Assembly (NCBI GenBank): GCA_002329155.1
Contig: DCXY01000030.1
Location: forward strand, 7,167 to 71,166
DNA: 64,000 bases
Origin: Stenotrophomonas sp. UBA2124
Lineage (GTDB): Bacteria; Pseudomonadota; Gammaproteobacteria; Xanthomonadales; Xanthomonadaceae
Reading direction: 5' to 3'
Under the pieces are notes generated by a model, which was given only the letters and a program-made list of their open reading frames with translations, did not search any database and had not been told where the DNA came from. Shown here in pieces: positions 43,421 to 51,631 of this stretch. The translations under genes and the position numbers were made by a program. How positions within the stretch are numbered: the first letter of the stretch is position 1; each line of letters starts with the position of its first letter.

Positions 43421-44309
43421 GTGGTACGGCTCAGTGGGGGCAGGTCACCGCAACGCAAGCGCGAGGCAATCCGGCGCATGTGCGAGCTGACGTTGATCAG
43501 CGAGCGCCGGGCTTGCCGCCTTGCGGGGCTGTCCCGCGATGCTTTCCGTAACGAGCCGGAGCCCACGTCGGCGACGCAAACCTTGACGGCCAAGCTGGTG
43601 GAGCTGGCCCAGGCGCGCCGCCGTTTCGGCTATCGCCGCCTGCACGATCTGCTGCGCTCGGAGTTTCCGCAGGTGAACCACAAGAAGATATACCCTGTAT
43701 CGCGAGGCGAAGTTGAGCGTGCGCCGGCGCAGGAAGGCCAAGTTCCCGGCGGCGCATCGACAGACGCTGCGGCCGGCACGGTATCCGAACGAGGTGCTCA
43801 GCATGGATTTCGTCTTCGACCAGTTGGCCAATGGCCGCCGCATCAAATGCCTGACCATTGCCGACGACTTCACTCATGAGTGCGTGGATATCGCCGTGGA
43901 TCATGGCATCAGCGGCGCTTACGTGGTGCGCTTGCTTGAGCAGATGGCCTGCTTTCGCGGCTATCCCCGCGCGGTACGAACGGACAACGGCCCGGAGTTC
44001 ACGAGCAGGGCTTTCATTGCTTGGGCGCAGCGGCATGGCGTCGAACACATCCTGATCGAACCCGGAAAACCAATGCAGAACGGCTACATCGAGAGCTTCA
44101 ACGGCAAATTCCGTGACGAGTGCTTGAACGAGCACTGGTTCACGTCACTACCCCAGGCCCGCGAGGTGATCGCCGATTGGCGACGAGACTACAACCAGGT
44201 GCGCCCACACAGCAGTTGAGGCCGGATCCCACCGGCACAGTTCGCCGCCAACTACCGAACACAAGTCAGCGATAACCCAGTACCCTTCAACCCCGGGCTT
44301 TATCAGTAA
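43421..44309 (+). pseudogene. Remnant IS3-family OrfB (IS-B), frameshift and nonsense
   Basis: An OrfB of a different IS3 subgroup (IS407-like). It starts near KREAIRRMCELTLISERRAC and shifts frame near 43693, where ATATACCCTGTATCGC lacks about two bases. It then continues with MDFVFDQLANG, RTDNGPEF and the catalytic Glu in GYIESFNGKFRDE, and meets a TGA at 44217 where Leu is expected (VRPHSS*GRIPPAQFAANYR). No orfA precedes it. The right end near 44312–44340 reads TGACCTGCCCCCATCAGCC on the minus strand, an IS407-type terminus. A similar approximately 40-bp end is directly repeated at its left (43405–43440). Confidence 0.82.
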
Positions 44310-44339
44310 TCACTGGTACGGCTGATGGGGGCAGGTCAG

Positions 44340-44511
44340 GCTCTGCCTCGATCATTTCCTTGATCGGCGCGGCCAGTTCGGGCTTGACCTTCGCCGGCGC
44401 TCGGGTGGGCTTGTAGTACGTCGTGCGGCGGGCCACCTCAAACCAGCGGCACAACTTGGTCATCGGCACTGCGAAACCTTCGTCCTTCATCCCCTGCTGG
44501 ATCGAGCGCAT
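44340..44511 (-). pseudogene. Truncated IS3-type OrfB N terminus (IS-C)
   Basis: About 57 residues of an OrfB (MRSIQQGMKDEGFAVPMTKL, then RWFEVARRTTYYKPTRAP). They are cut at about 44340, where the right terminus of IS-B begins; the frame then reads meaningless sequence to 44287. Its ATG overlaps the orfA stop (TGATG). The rest of this transposase is missing from the window. Confidence 0.78.
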
Positions 44512-44825
44512 CAGCTCTCGTCCTTTCCCAGCAGGGAGGCCAACTTTTTTCGGGCGCGGATCTCCAGCATCGCCTCCCCGTAGGCCTCCTGCAGGTCCTT
44601 GAGTTGGCGTTCGTACTGCTCGCGCACGTCCTCGGGCTTGGCCCGCAGCGCGTTCTCCATGCCGCGCTTGCCATCCTCGACCCAGCTCTCGATCTCGGCC
44701 GGGGTCAGATCGAACTGACGACTTGCAGCGGCTACCGTCGTTTTGCCCTGGATGATCTCAAGAACCAGCGCCGACTTGCGCCGGGCGGTCCAACGCTTGA
44801 TCTCTTCTTCCATCACTTCGCTCAT
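44511..44825 (-). CDS. IS-C transposase OrfA-like protein
   Basis: A 104-residue protein with an N-terminal helix-turn-helix (RRKSALVLEIIQGKTTVAAA, SRQFDLTPAEIESWVEDG) and a helical C terminus. It matches DUF1153/OrfA proteins that precede IS3-type OrfB. The start at 44825 has an AGAGGAG site; the longer frame from 44852 is less likely. The element's left end (44826–44880) contains CCCACTGAAAACCTGCTCAG but no clear partner repeat remains because the other end is lost. Confidence 0.78.
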   Translation of the reverse strand: MSEVMEEEIKRWTARRKSALVLEIIQGKTTVAAASRQFDLTPAEIESWVEDGKRGMENALRAKPEDVREQYERQLKDLQEAYGEAMLEIRARKKLASLLGKDES

Positions 44826-45026
44826 CGGTGTCTCCTCTGGGAAAACTAACACCTGAGCAGGTTTTCAGTGGGTCATCACATTTACGGAAAGGTGACGAGA
44901 GAACTGTACTTCTCGCATCTGCTAGCCCCAAGAGGGATAGCAGAGTTGACGTAAAGATCCTGCCCGCAATCCAATAACTCTACGGTTACAGCTCCTGGTT
45001 AAGCGGGCAACCTCGACCACTTTCGA

Positions 45027-46934
45027 TTAATTAATCAGTACTATCTCGTGAATTCTGACGGCACCAGATTGAGAGTCGTGAAGAGTAGCGTAGACCTCGC
45101 CATAAACTGCATCTTCAGGGGGGATGAGCAGCATTGTATAAGGGGCGGGTGATTTTGGTGGCTTCACCACTTCTATTTGTGGGGATATCAGGCTGCGATC
45201 TGCGCGAAGCCAGTTAACTTGGAGCCTTATGGATGCTTGATTGTCTGAAACGGATGAAGCTAGGTAGCCAAGTAGCTTCCCGCGGAGTTCGATCACCGGC
45301 AGCGTGATGGTACCGTGGCTACCGGCGTCGCTAATTGTGGCGTCAGGTGCTGTAGGGGCCGCCATACCCGACCAGTTCCAGTCTTTCCAGGCCTTTGCAT
45401 CGCCGCCAATAGTGAGTGCGTTCTCAAACAAACCTATGTTTGGATGAAGAATATTTTCCAAAAGTTGATCAGAAACCAAAAATGCTTTGCCACCATCGCC
45501 GTCTGGTGCGTACGCTAAGGAAAAGTCGTGGCGACTGCCTCCCTCGATTTCTAGCGCTGATCGGGGATCTATGCATGGCGGACCGCCAAGATTTATCCAG
45601 CAGTAGACATCTCCTTTACGGACATCGTTTCCCTGCAGAGCGTCCCCTCCGAGAATCCACTCCAACTCGTTGTCGGGCATGCCGGTAACAATACCCCGCT
45701 GAGCGACGGGGGTAACTGACTGCATAGCTCGTGCAAGTACACCTGAGGCTTGAGATGCTCGAACATTGTAAACGCCAGCCGCATTGCCTGCGAAAAGATG
45801 AATGCAATTTAGTCCAAGCACCGCAAGAAGAAGGCAGTTCCGCGCTAATGAGTTGGGGAAGCAGAGGATAAGAGCGGGAAGTACCGCGCTCAAGGGAAAC
45901 ATCCATCGTGCATCAGCACGATCTAGGCCAGGCAGTGCAGAAATTGCGATCGTTGCGATAGCAATGATGAGTAGGGTTAGCGCAGCAAATATTTGGCGTG
46001 GGCTCCACCTTCCCGCAGCACTCAGGAAAGATGCCCCCCACAGTGCCGAGAACACGGTTGCAGCTACGTAGCCGATGCGAGCTCCCCACGTCGAGTTTGC
46101 CGAGAGAGTGCCCACGAACCAATCATGCCCAAAGTTGGTTCCTAAAAATACGTTCGCTGAAAACTGTAGGAAGGCCTGTGCTGTGCCAAGATCAATCGCG
46201 ACTGGCCTGCCAGCTGTGCCTGTCATGACGGAAAGAGTCGACACCAACTCGGTTGCAAGCACGAAAATGCCCAGTGGAAGCACCCAGATTGCTAAACCCG
46301 TAAGCGCAAGTCGCGAAGATTGGCTCCAGTTTCTGGACTTCCGCCGGACAAATGCAAGGGCTACAGTGCCCATTCCCAGTGCAAATAACCCGGCTATGTA
46401 GGTTTCGTACGTGAGGACCGTCGCGATCGCAAGGGTTATAACAAGAAGCGCCCTTGAGCGCCGGAAATTGGGTTTCTCAAGCTCATTGGCTAGGGCTATA
46501 GTCGTGGTGAGGAATAGTGCAAGTCCAATGGTGCCAACAGTGCCTGACAAATAGTCATAGTAGAAAACCATGCCGAATCGGGATGCCACTACGCACAGAG
46601 CTGCTGCTGTTGCAGTCGCAACGGAGGCTCCTAATAGGTTTCGTGCAAGGTACAGCGCTGCCGTAGCGGCCCATGCCATTGCTAGAGCGTTAAGGATACC
46701 AAAGAAATGGCGAGGGACCTCCCACCAAACGCCCATCGCCCAGATTCCGTTGAACAGGAGTCTTGCTTTGTATTGGTTAATTCGAAGAAAGGTCTCTGTC
46801 AGGCCATCACTATCCATGCCCACGAAATATGGAAATAGTTCGTCTCCAAAAAATCCTGGCTGATAGGCCGTGATGCTGAGTGCCGCGACCACAATACAGA
46901 CTGCTACAGCGGGTCGAAGTAGATGTTTTTCCAC
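45027..46934 (-). CDS. Polytopic membrane protein, probable GT-C glycosyltransferase (Gtr-type)
   Basis: A 635-residue membrane protein. About 10–11 hydrophobic helices lie in residues 1–400 and a soluble C-terminal domain of about 230 residues follows. The first extracytoplasmic loop has an acidic pair Asp31–Glu32 (GFFGDELFPYF), the position of the catalytic acid in GT-C enzymes such as ArnT. GtrA and a GtrB-like transferase are its operon partners, so it is the likely serotype-specific transferase that moves a polyprenyl-phosphate sugar onto O-antigen. GC content is about 50%, well below the flanks. Family membership is inferred from topology and context. Confidence 0.65.
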   Translation of the reverse strand: MEKHLLRPAVAVCIVVAALSITAYQPGFFGDELFPYFVGMDSDGLTETFLRINQYKARLLFNGIWAMGVWWEVPRHFFGILNALAMAWAATAALYLARNLLGASVATATAAALCVVASRFGMVFYYDYLSGTVGTIGLALFLTTTIALANELEKPNFRRSRALLVITLAIATVLTYETYIAGLFALGMGTVALAFVRRKSRNWSQSSRLALTGLAIWVLPLGIFVLATELVSTLSVMTGTAGRPVAIDLGTAQAFLQFSANVFLGTNFGHDWFVGTLSANSTWGARIGYVAATVFSALWGASFLSAAGRWSPRQIFAALTLLIIAIATIAISALPGLDRADARWMFPLSAVLPALILCFPNSLARNCLLLAVLGLNCIHLFAGNAAGVYNVRASQASGVLARAMQSVTPVAQRGIVTGMPDNELEWILGGDALQGNDVRKGDVYCWINLGGPPCIDPRSALEIEGGSRHDFSLAYAPDGDGGKAFLVSDQLLENILHPNIGLFENALTIGGDAKAWKDWNWSGMAAPTAPDATISDAGSHGTITLPVIELRGKLLGYLASSVSDNQASIRLQVNWLRADRSLISPQIEVVKPPKSPAPYTMLLIPPEDAVYGEVYATLHDSQSGAVRIHEIVLIN

Positions 46935-46993
46935 AATAAACTCCAGGGAAAATCAGGTTGCGATCGCGTCGTTAGTATGCCGAGATGACCCTG

Positions 46994-47386
46994 TTATCGC
47001 GTGAACACTGCTCGCGAAAGGATAAATGTAATCGGAATGGTCACGATGATTGAAGCAATTGGTGCCAATGATCGCGGCAGTTCCAAGACTTCAACCCAGC
47101 CTATTGCTACGATAAGCCCGGTGCAGTATTGGACAACATACACTAAGGGAAAGAGTAGCGCGGATTTCAAGCCTTTATGGGTTCGGAATACAAACAATCG
47201 ATTTAAGAAGAAAGCCATCGCAATGCCGCCGACGTAGGTGGCAGTATATGCAAAGATGTAAGGAGTGAATTGCAGAAGAGCGAGATAGGCTGCATAAGTG
47301 ACTGCTGTGTTCAGTGCGCCTGATAGAAGAAATCGAGCAAAGGCCGATGTTGCAAAGGCGCTGCGATGTTCACTCACAGCGGTCAC
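46994..47386 (-). CDS. GtrA-family membrane protein (putative polyprenyl-P-sugar flippase)
   Basis: A 130-residue protein with four transmembrane helices. The GtrA signature is visible in FARFLLSGALNTAVTYAAY, and the central basic motif FFLNRLFVFR is typical of the family. GtrA proteins are thought to flip undecaprenyl-phosphate sugars made by GtrB. It overlaps the wxcM-like gene by 17 bp and is followed after 59 bp by the GT-C gene. Confidence 0.88.
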   Translation of the reverse strand: MTAVSEHRSAFATSAFARFLLSGALNTAVTYAAYLALLQFTPYIFAYTATYVGGIAMAFFLNRLFVFRTHKGLKSALLFPLVYVVQYCTGLIVAIGWVEVLELPRSLAPIASIIVTIPITFILSRAVFTR

Positions 47387-48326
47387 TTGAGCCTTTATTC
47401 AATGCGGCCTTGATAAATGTGTCGTATTCGCGAATATAGTCTTCCGGGTCGTAATAGTCCGATGCAAATACAAGTAGTGCTGCGTCCTCAGAGTATTTGT
47501 ACTGTATGCCCCAGGTCATAGGGGGTAAATACAAGCCCTTGTTCGAGCAGTCCAAAACAAATTGCTCTCGGTGCTTTCCGTCGTCTGCGACAACGTGCAC
47601 GCGCCCCTTGACTGCAATTAGGAACTGGTGACACTTCAGGTGTGCATGCTCGCCGCGGGTTTCAGCAGTGGGGACGTCGTATACGAGAAAATATCGTTTG
47701 GGTATAAAAGGGATTTCGCGCTCGAACTCACCTACCGTCAGGCTTCCGCGCATGTCCGCTATCGAATTGAAGGTATGAACCTGCACGCCATTAACAGATG
47801 TGGACCTGACGCCCTGACTTGGATTCTGCAATATTTCGTCGCTATCAGACAGGACTGTGTTTGCGCCTGAATAGCCGATGATCTTTGCTGGGTTGCCCAC
47901 CACAATTGCGTTAGGCGGCACTGATCGTGTTACTACCGATCCCGCACCCACCATCGCATTTCGACCAATTCGGATGCCGGGCAAAATTGTTGCATTCGCT
48001 CCAATCGAGGCCCCTTCTTCCACAGTTGTGCGCAAAAATGAATCGGGATAAGCTTTACTGCGGGGGCGGATGTCGTTTGTAAATGTGGCATTGGGGCCCA
48101 CAAAAACACCATCCTGAAGTGTTATGCCGTCCCACAGTTGCACGCCGCATTTAACTGTAACGTTGTCGCCAACACTGACATCGTTTTCGATAAAGACGCC
48201 ATCGCAAATGTTGCAGTTCTCGCCGATTGAGGCCCCAGGAAGTACGTGGGCAAATGCCCAGATGCGTGTTCCTTCGCCTATGGTGGTCGATTCGCAAAGG
48301 GCGTTTGGATGGCAGAAGAAGCTCAT
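47370..48326 (-). CDS. WxcM-like bifunctional sugar 3-N-acetyltransferase / 3,4-ketoisomerase
   Basis: 318 residues with two domains. Residues 1–155 are a left-handed beta-helix acyltransferase with hexapeptide repeats (NCNICDGVFIENDVSVGDNV, GAGSVVTRSVPPNAIVVGNP). Residues about 180–310 are an FdtA/QdtA cupin with His227, His229 and His233 (RGEHAHLKCHQFL). FdtA converts dTDP-4-keto-6-deoxyglucose to the 3-keto isomer, and the transferase acetylates the later 3-amino sugar. With the aminotransferase at 49267 this gives dTDP-Fuc3NAc (or Qui3NAc). WxcM of Xanthomonas campestris has this same fused layout. GC content is about 48–50%. Confidence 0.85.
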   Translation of the reverse strand: MSFFCHPNALCESTTIGEGTRIWAFAHVLPGASIGENCNICDGVFIENDVSVGDNVTVKCGVQLWDGITLQDGVFVGPNATFTNDIRPRSKAYPDSFLRTTVEEGASIGANATILPGIRIGRNAMVGAGSVVTRSVPPNAIVVGNPAKIIGYSGANTVLSDSDEILQNPSQGVRSTSVNGVQVHTFNSIADMRGSLTVGEFEREIPFIPKRYFLVYDVPTAETRGEHAHLKCHQFLIAVKGRVHVVADDGKHREQFVLDCSNKGLYLPPMTWGIQYKYSEDAALLVFASDYYDPEDYIREYDTFIKAALNKGSSDRCE

Positions 48327-49282
48327 TCGCTGCGTTCCTTGAAATGCTCTTGAGACTGAATAATGGACAAGGGGCGTGCTTTTGTATTTTCAAAAGTTCG
48401 CCAAGCGTATGCACCAACTACGCCAAGTCCGAGAGAGTTGAGGGCGCCAAAGAATAGAATGGCAACCATCGTTCCTGCATAGCCGGGAACAGGCACTAGC
48501 CCCGACAACTTCGCAACAAGGATCAGCGCTGAGAGCGCTATGGCAGCGATAAGGGCAAGTGAGCCTATGCTCATCAAAATTCGGATGGGAAGGTCGGTAA
48601 ATGCAAAAACACTGTCTGACAAGTAGCGCAACTTTTTCTTGAAAGTCCAAGCACTTTTGCCGTGCTCGCGGCGCTGACGCTGATAGGGAATGAACGTGCG
48701 CCGTCCTCCAATCCAAAACAGCTGGGCGAGGAGGCTGGTGTTGCTCTCCTTCAGCATCAGCAGGCGATCGCGGGCCTGACCGGTGAGGGCGAAGATATCC
48801 ACGCCTCCCTTGGGGATGTCGGGCATGACGAAGCGACGGTACAGTGCCCAGAAGGCGGCGGAAGCCACCTTGGATGCCCCAGGGTCTGCGCGAGCTTCGC
48901 GCAAGCCCATTGCAATATCGTGCTTGCCGCCAGACAACGCATCAAGGAATTTCAATGCCAGTTCCGGCGGTTCCTGCAGGTCCGCAGCCATCACTGCAAT
49001 GATCTCGCCCTTTGCATGCTCCAAGCCCACACGGATGGCGGGGAATGCGCCGAAATTGCGCGACAGAGCAATCAGCTGCGCGTCGAAACCGGCCTCTGGA
49101 AGCAGTTCATGGAGGCGTGCGTAGCTCTGATCGGGGCTTCCATCCACCACGAACACGGCCTCAAAGCTACCGGCAACCTGCTGTTTGATCGTGTGCAGTG
49201 CTGCCAGCAGCTGGGCGATGGACCCTTCGTTGCCATAAACTGGGACAACGATGGAAAGCTTCGGGGTCAGAAGCTGTTGCAT
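48323..49282 (-). CDS. GtrB/ArnC-like family 2 glycosyltransferase (polyprenyl-phosphate sugar transferase)
   Basis: A 319-residue GT2 enzyme. It has LSIVVPVYGNE at the start, the DxQ motif AADLQEPPEL (Asp101), and two C-terminal transmembrane helices (about 235–262 and 270–300), as in GtrB and ArnC, which load a sugar onto undecaprenyl phosphate on the cytosolic face. The operon supplies a dTDP-3-acetamido sugar and a GtrA flippase. GC content changes abruptly at about 48660 (residue 207, near HGKSAW): the catalytic part is about 66% GC and the membrane part about 50%, a likely recombination joint. Confidence 0.85.
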   Translation of the reverse strand: MQQLLTPKLSIVVPVYGNEGSIAQLLAALHTIKQQVAGSFEAVFVVDGSPDQSYARLHELLPEAGFDAQLIALSRNFGAFPAIRVGLEHAKGEIIAVMAADLQEPPELALKFLDALSGGKHDIAMGLREARADPGASKVASAAFWALYRRFVMPDIPKGGVDIFALTGQARDRLLMLKESNTSLLAQLFWIGGRRTFIPYQRQRREHGKSAWTFKKKLRYLSDSVFAFTDLPIRILMSIGSLALIAAIALSALILVAKLSGLVPVPGYAGTMVAILFFGALNSLGLGVVGAYAWRTFENTKARPLSIIQSQEHFKERSE

Positions 49283-50370
49283 GCTGCGATGACCCGGTCG
49301 ACTTCGGCGTCGGAGAGTTCAGGGAAGCAGGGCAGAGTGAGCACAGTCGCAGCGTCCTGTTCCGTCACCGGCAAGGTCACACCGTCGAAGCGGCCGTTGT
49401 GGCAGGGCTGACGGTAGTCCGGCAACGGGTAGTGGACATCCGTCTGCACGCCGGCAGCAGCGAGGTGCAGCTTAAGCTGCTCACGCTCGTCGGTGCGTAC
49501 CACGTACAGGTGGGCCACATAGCTGTCGCCGCCACACTGGTGTGTCCGGATACGGGAGTTGGTGATTTCCTTGGAGTAGCGCGCTGCTACCTCGCGTCGG
49601 CGGCTGTTCCACGCATCCAAGTGCGGCAGCATCAGCGACAGCATGCTGGCCTGGAGCTCATCCAGACGGCTGTTTCGACCGCCGGGGAGGCCATTGGTGT
49701 ACTTCTCGGTCCAGCCGTACTGGCGCAGCTTGCGTACGCGATCGGCGAGCTTGTTGTCACGGGTGGCGACGGCACCGCCATCGCCCAAAGCGCCAAGATT
49801 CTTGGTCGGGTAGAAGCTGAAGCTTGCGATATCGCCAAACGAGCCAGCAAGACCCAAGGCATTGCGCGCGCCATGCGACTGCGCGCAATCTTCGATCAGA
49901 GCTGCCCCTTGCGCCTTGCACAGCGCTGCGATCTCTTCGATATGCGCGAGCTGCCCGTAGAGGTGAGTCACTATCACGGCTTTCACCGGCTGGGCATCCA
50001 GCACCTTGCGGAGGCTGTCCGGGTCCATCGTCCCGTCTTCGGAGAGGACGTCCACGAACACGGGATCCGCGCCGCACGCTAGGACGGCGGAGGTTCCATA
50101 CATGGCAGCGTTCGCTACCACGGCCACGCGGTCGCCCGCTCCCACGTCCAATGCACGCAGAGACAGCTCCAGTGCATCGGTACCATTGGCTACGCCGATG
50201 CAGTGGGCGACGCCGCAGTAAGCCGCAAATGCTTCTTCAAACGCGCGGACGGACGGTCCGAGCACGAAGTAACCACTGCGCACCACCTCCGACGCGGCGG
50301 CGGCAAGCGCCTCCTGGAGGGGTTGGATATGTCGCAGCAGCGAATTGACAGGGATCTGCACTAGCGTCAT
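49267..50370 (-). CDS. DegT/DnrJ/EryC1 sugar aminotransferase (FdtB-like)
   Basis: A 367-residue PLP aminotransferase. It has the PLP lysine Lys190 in FYPTKNLGALGDGG, plus GTDALELSLRAL, EDCAQSHGA and GRNSRLDELQAS, typical of the nucleotide-sugar subfamily. It should aminate C3 of dTDP-3-keto-6-deoxyhexose made by RmlA/RmlB and the WxcM-type isomerase. It is first in the minus-strand operon and overlaps gtrB by 16 bp. Its GC content (over 60%) is like the chromosome. FdtB against QdtB (galacto or gluco) cannot be decided by eye. Confidence 0.87.
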   Translation of the reverse strand: MTLVQIPVNSLLRHIQPLQEALAAAASEVVRSGYFVLGPSVRAFEEAFAAYCGVAHCIGVANGTDALELSLRALDVGAGDRVAVVANAAMYGTSAVLACGADPVFVDVLSEDGTMDPDSLRKVLDAQPVKAVIVTHLYGQLAHIEEIAALCKAQGAALIEDCAQSHGARNALGLAGSFGDIASFSFYPTKNLGALGDGGAVATRDNKLADRVRKLRQYGWTEKYTNGLPGGRNSRLDELQASMLSLMLPHLDAWNSRRREVAARYSKEITNSRIRTHQCGGDSYVAHLYVVRTDEREQLKLHLAAAGVQTDVHYPLPDYRQPCHNGRFDGVTLPVTEQDAATVLTLPCFPELSDAEVDRVIAACNSF

Positions 50371-50514
50371 GGATAGGGTTCTGCATGTTTCGAAGCGTGC
50401 GCGCGGGAGCTGCGCGGCGACTTCGTGGTGAAGGGCGCGCTGGCCGTTTTCAGGCCAGCGCGATACTCGGTGAAGCTGGCATTGTACCTACTGCAGGCCG
50501 GGGGCCCCCTCAAC

Positions 50515-50946
50515 TCAGCAGCGCGGGCCGCCGACAACGGCTTCGGCGACCACTTCCTTGGTGTCTTCCGACTTCAGCAGGAAGCGCGTGCCAGGGCGGG
50601 CCCACGGACCGGTCTTGGCGCTGTCAACGTTGCCCGAAGCTGCGAACAGCTTGTCGGTGCCATCGCTGTTGACGTACAGCTCCAGCTTGGTGGTGGCCGG
50701 CAGCTCCGGGAAGTTCCAGGCAACAGCCACTTCGCTGGCTGGCTCGCACTGGGGCAGCGAGGAAGGTTCGATCGAGAACTTGGCGGAGGAGACCGACTCG
50801 ATCATTTCAACGGCTGCCTTCGGTGCCGCTTCCGCAGCAGCAGGAGCGGTGGCGCTTGCATCGGCGGCCGGCGGTGGAGTGGTTTCCGAGGAGCAGGCAC
50901 CAAGTGCCAGGCAACATGCGATCACAAAATAACGGGTGCTGATCAT
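50515..50946 (-). CDS. Small lipoprotein, paralogue of 51143–51550
   Basis: A 143-residue exported protein with lipobox LALGAC, an Ala/Pro linker (residues 20–45) and a C-terminal domain of about 85 residues. The domain has PQCEPASEVAVAWNF, TDKLFAASG, TGPWARPGTRFLLKS and the ending VVGGPRC. The last residue is Cys, and with the domain's first Cys it may form a disulfide. The start at 50946 has an AGGAAG site. The next upstream gene encodes a relative with the same ordered motifs. I do not recognise the domain family. Confidence 0.72.
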   Translation of the reverse strand: MISTRYFVIACCLALGACSSETTPPPAADASATAPAAAEAAPKAAVEMIESVSSAKFSIEPSSLPQCEPASEVAVAWNFPELPATTKLELYVNSDGTDKLFAASGNVDSAKTGPWARPGTRFLLKSEDTKEVVAEAVVGGPRC

Positions 50947-51049
50947 GTATCTTCCTAGATGAATTGAAGGAGGTGGTATTATGGCAAAGCGGTCGTCTGC
51001 GGTCAGAGGTGGAAGTACTTGAACACCGCGCCCTGCTAGGACGTAAGGT

Positions 51050-51080
51050 AAATGGGCACCCCGCGTCGGGATGCCCATTT
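51050..51080 (-). terminator. Hairpin between the two lipoprotein genes
   Basis: The inverted repeat AAATGGGCA (51050–51058) and TGCCCATTT (51072–51080) with a 13-nt loop lies 63 bp past the upstream lipoprotein stop. There is only a short T run after the stem on the minus strand, so it is a modest terminator or an RNA processing site. Confidence 0.5.
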
Positions 51081-51142
51081 ATGGGTTGCCCGCTACCTGC
51101 GGTGGTTGGATATGGCACGGACGCGGACGATACCAGCCGGTG

Positions 51143-51550
51143 TCAGCAGGGTGGCCCGCCGACCACAGTTTCGGCCACGATCGCTCCAGTACGGGCAGAC
51201 TTCAGGCGAAAGCCTGTACCTGGCCGGCTCCACGTTCCCGTGGTCGCCGTGCCGCTGGCGCCACCGGCGACGAACAGCTTCTCCTGGCCACCGTCCACGA
51301 CCCACACCTGGAGGTCGTTAGTCTCTGCAAGATCCGATGCATCCCAATTCACCCTCACCGAACTGCCTGGCTCACAGGCGCTGAGTGTTGCTGGATCAAG
51401 GTGCAGGCGCTGGACGTCGTTGGTCGGGGCGGCAGTTGCGGGAGCTGCAGGCGCAGCGGCAACGGGTGCCGCTGCCGGTGAAGGAGCGCCCTCGTGCTGG
51501 CAGGCGGCCAGTGCCACTACAACGAGAATCGCTGGGATAACCTGCTTCAT
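51143..51550 (-). CDS. Small lipoprotein, paralogue of 50515–50946
   Basis: A 135-residue exported protein with lipobox LAAC (VVALAACQHEG), an Ala/Pro-rich linker and a C-terminal domain aligned with its neighbour: SACEPGSSVRVNWDA, QEKLFVAGG, TGTWSRPGTGFRLKS, ending VVGGPPC. The two genes are a tandem duplication that has diverged in linker and charge. They sit between the sugar operon and etfA, at the conserved border of the LPS locus. Function is unknown; an Ig-like periplasmic domain with a terminal Cys disulfide is plausible. Confidence 0.72.
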   Translation of the reverse strand: MKQVIPAILVVVALAACQHEGAPSPAAAPVAAAPAAPATAAPTNDVQRLHLDPATLSACEPGSSVRVNWDASDLAETNDLQVWVVDGGQEKLFVAGGASGTATTGTWSRPGTGFRLKSARTGAIVAETVVGGPPC

Positions 51551-51631
51551 TTTCCCTCTCTGGAATTACGGATCGGTACCAATCTTCTGGTCGCCGCCGC
51601 CCCGGAGGACGGACGACCGCACTACCCTCCG

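Noticed and set aside
42175..44880. IS nest as part of a phage or integrative element
   Set aside because: Only IS3-type transposase genes are present, with no integrase, tRNA target or phage structural gene nearby.
45027..46934. The 635-residue membrane protein as an O-antigen polymerase Wzy
   Set aside because: The locus uses an ABC exporter (Wzm/Wzt), which does not need Wzy, and the GtrA/GtrB neighbours and early Asp-Glu pair fit a GT-C transferase better.
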